From: Gemmatimonadota bacterium
Lineage (GTDB): Bacteria > Gemmatimonadota > Gemmatimonadetes > Longimicrobiales > Gaopeijiaceae
NCBI GenBank assembly: GCA_028873815.1
Contig: JAPPNN010000027.1
Coordinates: 1 to 64,000 of the forward strand
Reading direction: 5' to 3'
DNA: 64,000 nucleotides
Under the pieces are notes generated by a model that was not told the origin of the DNA, ran no database searches, and saw only the letters and a program-made list of their open reading frames with translations. A program made the position numbers and the translations under genes. Shown in pieces: positions 60,580 through 64,000 of this stretch. Within the stretch, counting starts at the first letter, position 1; each line of letters starts with the position of its first letter.

Positions 60580-61501
60580 CGGACACCAGTACGGGGAAGG
60601 CTCCCGGAATCACCTCCACCCGGAGCTCCGGCGCGGGCTCCGGAGCCAGCTCGCCATCGAGTTCGAACCACATCGGCTCCCCGCCGGGATCGCGAATGAC
60701 GGCGCGCTCCAGCCTCCGCATCGTCACCAGAGGAGCCCCTGCGTGCTTGCCCCGCATCACCTTCGGCACAAGCCGCAGAATCGGCACCAGCCCGCCGGCG
60801 CCGACGTGACAGAGGTCAAGTTGCCCATCCGACGCCTGCGCGTCCGGGTTGATCATAAAGCCGCCCCCGATTGAAGGTCCGACCGTAATAACCGATAGAG
60901 TCGTTCTGCCGCGAATGTGTTGCTTCCGGGGTCCCGCCACCTCGATATGAACGTCCTGCGGCCGGAACCGCGCCAGCGCGTGCAGGAAGGAGGCCAGGTA
61001 TTGCAGAAGCCCGGGCAGGCGCGAGTAAAGCGCCCGGCACCGCAGCACCTCCACGTCCACGCCTACGCCGAGAAGGTTGACGAAGACGCGCTCTCCGCCT
61101 TCCCAGTGCACCCGGCCGACATCGAAGCGCTTGACCGTGCCCCCCCGCAGGAGCCTGGGGAGTTCCTCCACCCCCCGCCGCGGCGAGACCATCCGATAGA
61201 AGTCGTTTCCGGTGCCCACGGGGCTGATTGCAACCGTCGGCACGCGGTCGGCACCGCTGTCCAGCAACCCGCACGCAACCTCGTGGATCGTACCATCGCC
61301 TCCGACCACCACCACCTGGTCCACCCCTTCCAGCGCTGCCCGAGCCGCGAGGCGCGAGGCGTGTCCGGGCGCCTCGGTGTATCGGGCGTCGCACTGCAAA
61401 CCCTGGCCGTCCAACTCCCGGAGCAGCGCTTCCGCGGCCTTTATTCCGCGGCCGTTCGAGGCGGCCGGGTTGACGATGACGCGGAGCGGTGCGGTGGACA
61501 T
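60569..61501 (-). CDS. Diacylglycerol kinase family lipid kinase
   Basis: 310 residues. VIVNPAASNGRG, VVVGGDGTIHEV, ISPVGTGNDFYR and NLLGVGVDVEV are the DAGK catalytic signatures. Phosphorylates diacylglycerol, ceramide or a related lipid with ATP. ATG at 61501. Transcribed together with the DUF5683 gene. Confidence 0.92.
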   Translation of the reverse strand: MSTAPLRVIVNPAASNGRGIKAAEALLRELDGQGLQCDARYTEAPGHASRLAARAALEGVDQVVVVGGDGTIHEVACGLLDSGADRVPTVAISPVGTGNDFYRMVSPRRGVEELPRLLRGGTVKRFDVGRVHWEGGERVFVNLLGVGVDVEVLRCRALYSRLPGLLQYLASFLHALARFRPQDVHIEVAGPRKQHIRGRTTLSVITVGPSIGGGFMINPDAQASDGQLDLCHVGAGGLVPILRLVPKVMRGKHAGAPLVTMRRLERAVIRDPGGEPMWFELDGELAPEPAPELRVEVIPGAFPVLVSDDG

Positions 61502-61598
61502 GGTGGAAGATAAGGCAACGGTGGCGGGGGCGGGGGCGTCCCTGGGCGGGCCGTCCGGCTGCCGGAGACGGGGGCATCCCCGTTGCGTATGGCAACAG

Positions 61599-61695
61599 TG
61601 GCGGGGGCGTGTGGGAATCGAACCCACCCACCCGGGTCTTAGCCGGGCGCACTGGTTTTGAAGACCAGACGGAACACCAGTCCCGATCCGCCCCC
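61599..61695 (-). tRNA. selC: tRNA-Sec (selenocysteine, anticodon UCA)
   Basis: 97 nt. Acceptor GGGGGCG/CGCCCCC, long 6-bp D stem (CGGGAC/GTTCCG), anticodon stem CTGGT/ACCAG with loop CTTCAAA (anticodon TCA), long variable arm (GCCCGG...CCCGGGT), T arm GTGGG-TTCGATT-CCCAC, G discriminator and encoded CCA. These are all marks of selC. Its presence implies selA, selB and selD elsewhere. Confidence 0.95.
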
Positions 61696-61705
61696 CCAGC
61701 CAGCG

Positions 61706-63136
61706 TTAGTCCTCGGGGCGAACACTTGTCGTGTCCACTGAGCCCCGGGCCGACACGTTGTCAGCATCCGGCGGCAAGGGCAACTCCTCGCTCACCCACC
61801 GCTCCTCCAGCCGCCGGAACGCCGCGGCCAGTTCGGCGCGCATCCGGGCGAAGCGCTCGCGTACGTCGGGCCGCCCCTGCAGCCGCAGGAACAGCGCGGC
61901 ATCCTCCCGCACTTCCCGCGCCAGTTCCACCCATTGAAGGGCCAGGTAGCCGCAAAAGGGCGCCGCGGCCAGGACGACGGCGGCCAGCACGATGCCTCCC
62001 ATAGAGAAAGCCAGCGTCACCCACAGAGCCCAGGCCACGACGACACCGCCGAGGAGCGCGAGGATCTTGTGCGTGGCGGTGACCTCGTAGTCGGGGCGGG
62101 TCCGCTTCAGCACGAGCGCGGGGAGCCAGGTCACGGGGGCCCACATCACCGCTCCCGCGACGGCCACCGGGAGCCCCACCAGCAGGAGCGTACCGCGAAC
62201 GGCGATGTAGCGAGCCACCGGAACGAGCCCGAAGCGGGGCGGCACGTCCCCCTCCCCCGCCCCGACCCGCTCATTGAGCGCGGCGTAGCGCTCCACCTTG
62301 CGGCGCAGTGCGCGGTGCTCCTCCGGGGCCTCCCGGCGAATCCACTCCAGGCCCGCTGCAAAACGCTGCAAGCGCGGGAAGCGGACGCCCAGCTGCTCCC
62401 TGGCGCGCCATGGCACCCACCGGAATTCCCGCACATACAGCTGCTCCGCCACCTCCACGAGCTCGCGGTCCCCGTGATGCACGAAGTTCAGCGTCTGCCT
62501 GCGAATGCCCGCCTCGATCCGCGCGGTGAGGATTCGCGCGGCCTCCAACGGGTCGCGGCGGTATGCTTCCTCCAGGTCCGCACACCCCACGGCCCGCCCG
62601 TAGCGAACGGTCACCGGGGTCCGCGCCCGTTCCTTGCGCGAATAGGTGATGCCGACCGGGACGATCGAGAGCCCCAGTCCCCAGTCGGCGGCGGCTTCCG
62701 CCTGCAGGGCGATGCGCGCGGCCCCCGTGCGGAGCTCGGCGATCTGCGCGCCGGAGTGGCTCTTGCCCTCCGGGAAGATCTGAATCGCGCCGCCCTCGTG
62801 GAGCGCCTCGACCGCCGCGCGAAACATGTGTTCGTTGAGGTGCATCGCCTCGGGATCGTCCTGTCGCCGGTAGACCGGAATGGCCCCGAGGGCCCGAAGC
62901 ACCGAACCCAGCAGTGGCTGGTCGAAGAGCGGCGCCCGCCCGAGAGCCCGGACGTATCGTTCGCTGCAGCGCATGATCAGCACGGGGTCGAGCAGGCTGT
63001 TCGGATGGTTCGCGGCAACCAGCACCGGTCCCGCCGGAAGCGGCGGCCCGTGTGTGTCGACGCGGTAGAAGAGCCCGGCCGCAGTCCCCACCAACCGGGT
63101 GATCACGGTGGCGATCCGGCTTGGCGATCCCTCCAA
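61706..63136 (-). CDS. PlsC-type glycerolipid acyltransferase with C-terminal membrane helices
   Basis: 476 residues from a TTG at 63136 with AGGAG 7 bp upstream. Acyltransferase motifs AANHPNSLLDPVLI (catalytic His and Asp), IPVYRR, IFPEGKSHS and IVPVGITY. The H-x5-D spacing and the two C-terminal helices (about 330-400) resemble Gat/Sct1-like glycerol-3-phosphate acyltransferases more than bacterial PlsC. Acylates glycerol phosphate or lysophosphatidate at the membrane. Confidence 0.85.
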   Translation of the reverse strand: MEGSPSRIATVITRLVGTAAGLFYRVDTHGPPLPAGPVLVAANHPNSLLDPVLIMRCSERYVRALGRAPLFDQPLLGSVLRALGAIPVYRRQDDPEAMHLNEHMFRAAVEALHEGGAIQIFPEGKSHSGAQIAELRTGAARIALQAEAAADWGLGLSIVPVGITYSRKERARTPVTVRYGRAVGCADLEEAYRRDPLEAARILTARIEAGIRRQTLNFVHHGDRELVEVAEQLYVREFRWVPWRAREQLGVRFPRLQRFAAGLEWIRREAPEEHRALRRKVERYAALNERVGAGEGDVPPRFGLVPVARYIAVRGTLLLVGLPVAVAGAVMWAPVTWLPALVLKRTRPDYEVTATHKILALLGGVVVAWALWVTLAFSMGGIVLAAVVLAAAPFCGYLALQWVELAREVREDAALFLRLQGRPDVRERFARMRAELAAAFRRLEERWVSEELPLPPDADNVSARGSVDTTSVRPED

Positions 63137-63222
63137 CGCTCCACTCCTGAAGCCTTCGAATCTGTAACGCGAACAGGTTATCTTGGCTGACACCGCAACT
63201 GCTCGCCACCTTGACGGAACGG

Positions 63223-64000
63223 ATGGTCGTGCGCGAATCAGCGACATCGGTCGGATACGGCCCGGGGCGTCACGAAGCCACGGCCACCGCTCATCCCCGC
63301 AACCCGGGCGCGCCCCTCGACCTCAAGGCGGTGCGCGATGTGCGGGTCAATCGCTTCGCCGCCGACCACCGGGCCCGCACACTAACCACGCGGCGCTCCG
63401 TCAAGCGCGACTCGCAGGCCGGATGGCTGCTGCGCGCGGTAACGATGATCGACCTGACGACGCTGGCCGGGGACGACACGGCCGGACGCGTGCGGCGCCT
63501 CTGCGGCAAGGCCCGACGCCCGGTACGCACCGACATCCTGGCCGTCCTGGGCGTCCCTCCCGCCGAAATCAGGGCCGCGGCCGTGTGCGTCTATCACGCG
63601 CTGGTACCCACCGCCTGTGAAGCGCTCGGCGGGAGCGGCGTCCCCGTTGCCGCGGTCTCGACCGGCTTCCCCGCCGGCCTGTCACCCTTTGCGACCCGAA
63701 TCGCCGAAATCCGCGAGTCCGTCGCCGCGGGGGCCGAGGAGGTCGACGTGGTGATCACGCGCGGGTCGGTGCTCGGCGGAGGCTGGGAGCGGCTCTACGA
63801 CGAGGTCGCGGGCTTCCGCGAAGCCTGCGGCGACGCGCACATCAAGGTGATTCTGGCGACCGGGGAACTCGGAACCCTGGCCAACGTGAAGCGGGCCGCG
63901 ACCGTCGCCATGATGGCCGGTGCGGACTTCGTGAAGACATCCACCGGCAAGGAGTCCGTGAACGCGACGCTGCCGGTGGGCATCGTGCTGGCGCGCGCGA
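63223..64000 (+). CDS. deoC: Deoxyribose-phosphate aldolase (partial at window edge)
   Basis: From the ATG at 63223 through the window end, about 259 codons. RRSVKRDSQAGWLLRAVTMI, AVCVYHALVPTACEAL, STGFPAGLSP, AGAEEVDVVITRG, KVILATGELG and the Schiff-base lysine in DFVKTSTGKESV identify DeoC, which splits 2-deoxyribose-5-phosphate into acetaldehyde and glyceraldehyde-3-phosphate. The N-terminal about 60 residues are an unusual extension in the longer DeoC subfamily. Divergent from the acyltransferase gene. Confidence 0.92.
   Translation, partial: MVVRESATSVGYGPGRHEATATAHPRNPGAPLDLKAVRDVRVNRFAADHRARTLTTRRSVKRDSQAGWLLRAVTMIDLTTLAGDDTAGRVRRLCGKARRPVRTDILAVLGVPPAEIRAAAVCVYHALVPTACEALGGSGVPVAAVSTGFPAGLSPFATRIAEIRESVAAGAEEVDVVITRGSVLGGGWERLYDEVAGFREACGDAHIKVILATGELGTLANVKRAATVAMMAGADFVKTSTGKESVNATLPVGIVLARA

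Noticed and set aside
1-64000. CRISPR array or rRNA operon
   Set aside because: No regularly spaced short repeats and no conserved rRNA blocks seen on either strand.

Overview
The window is GC-rich DNA from a Gram-negative (LPS-making) bacterium. LptE, LpxH-like, RfaE2 and TorF-porin genes, many lipoproteins and DUF5683/beta-propeller proteins fit Gemmatimonadota or a close relative; that assignment is an inference from gene content, not a phylogeny. Standard code is used, but a selenocysteine tRNA (61.6 kb) means UGA can also be recoded. Two functional tRNAs are present (Pro-UGG, Sec); there is no rRNA and no CRISPR.

Layout. 0.1-3.7 kb: ABC ATPase, murB, MATE exporter. 3.7-8.3 kb (minus): signalling operon of response regulator-PP2C phosphatase, periplasmic binding protein and histidine kinase. 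8.6-14.1 kb (plus): a GlnE-like adenylyltransferase with eroded catalytic motifs, anti-sigma kinase (RsbW type), STAS antagonist, AmtB. 14.0-18.3 kb: circularly permuted ATP-grasp / alpha-E / transglutaminase trio and a TorF-type porin. 18.3-24.6 kb: a heme-copper respiratory locus (SCO, subunits I and II, a tiny membrane subunit fused to an Rrf2 regulator, and a divergent cytochrome b-ferredoxin-FlpD fusion). Subunit I lacks the active-site tyrosine of oxygen reductases, so I read it as a probable nitric oxide reductase.

25.9-47.5 kb is accessory DNA inserted in the 3' half of tRNA-Pro(UGG). The intact tRNA is at 47432-47505. An exact 56-bp repeat of its 3' half lies at 31615-31670 and a decayed copy at 25904-25950, so two elements sit in tandem. 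The inner one (31.6-47.4 kb) is an integrative mobilizable element with a tyrosine integrase and a ColE1-like mobilization module in which two genes are nested inside the relaxase. Its main cargo is a three-gene operon: a small proline-rich protein, a ComEC-like metallo-beta-lactamase protein, and an 1125-residue E2-E1-JAB-patatin fusion. This ubiquitin-like conjugation enzyme joined to a phospholipase, without any CD-NTase, is the best candidate here for an undescribed (probably anti-phage) system. The outer element (25.9-31.6 kb) carries a PadR-controlled overlapping operon, an orphan BrnA antitoxin with a truncated BrnT, a broken aromatic amino acid decarboxylase and an Ada-like methyltransferase.

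47.7-64 kb is core chromosome again: DUF4105 protein, RdgB, RfaE2, a ten-gene Mrp-type cation/proton antiporter with three D-like subunits and no full-length MrpA, an LptE-like lipoprotein, LpxH-like hydrolase, DUF5683 protein, diacylglycerol kinase-like protein, tRNA-Sec, a PlsC-type acyltransferase and the start of deoC.
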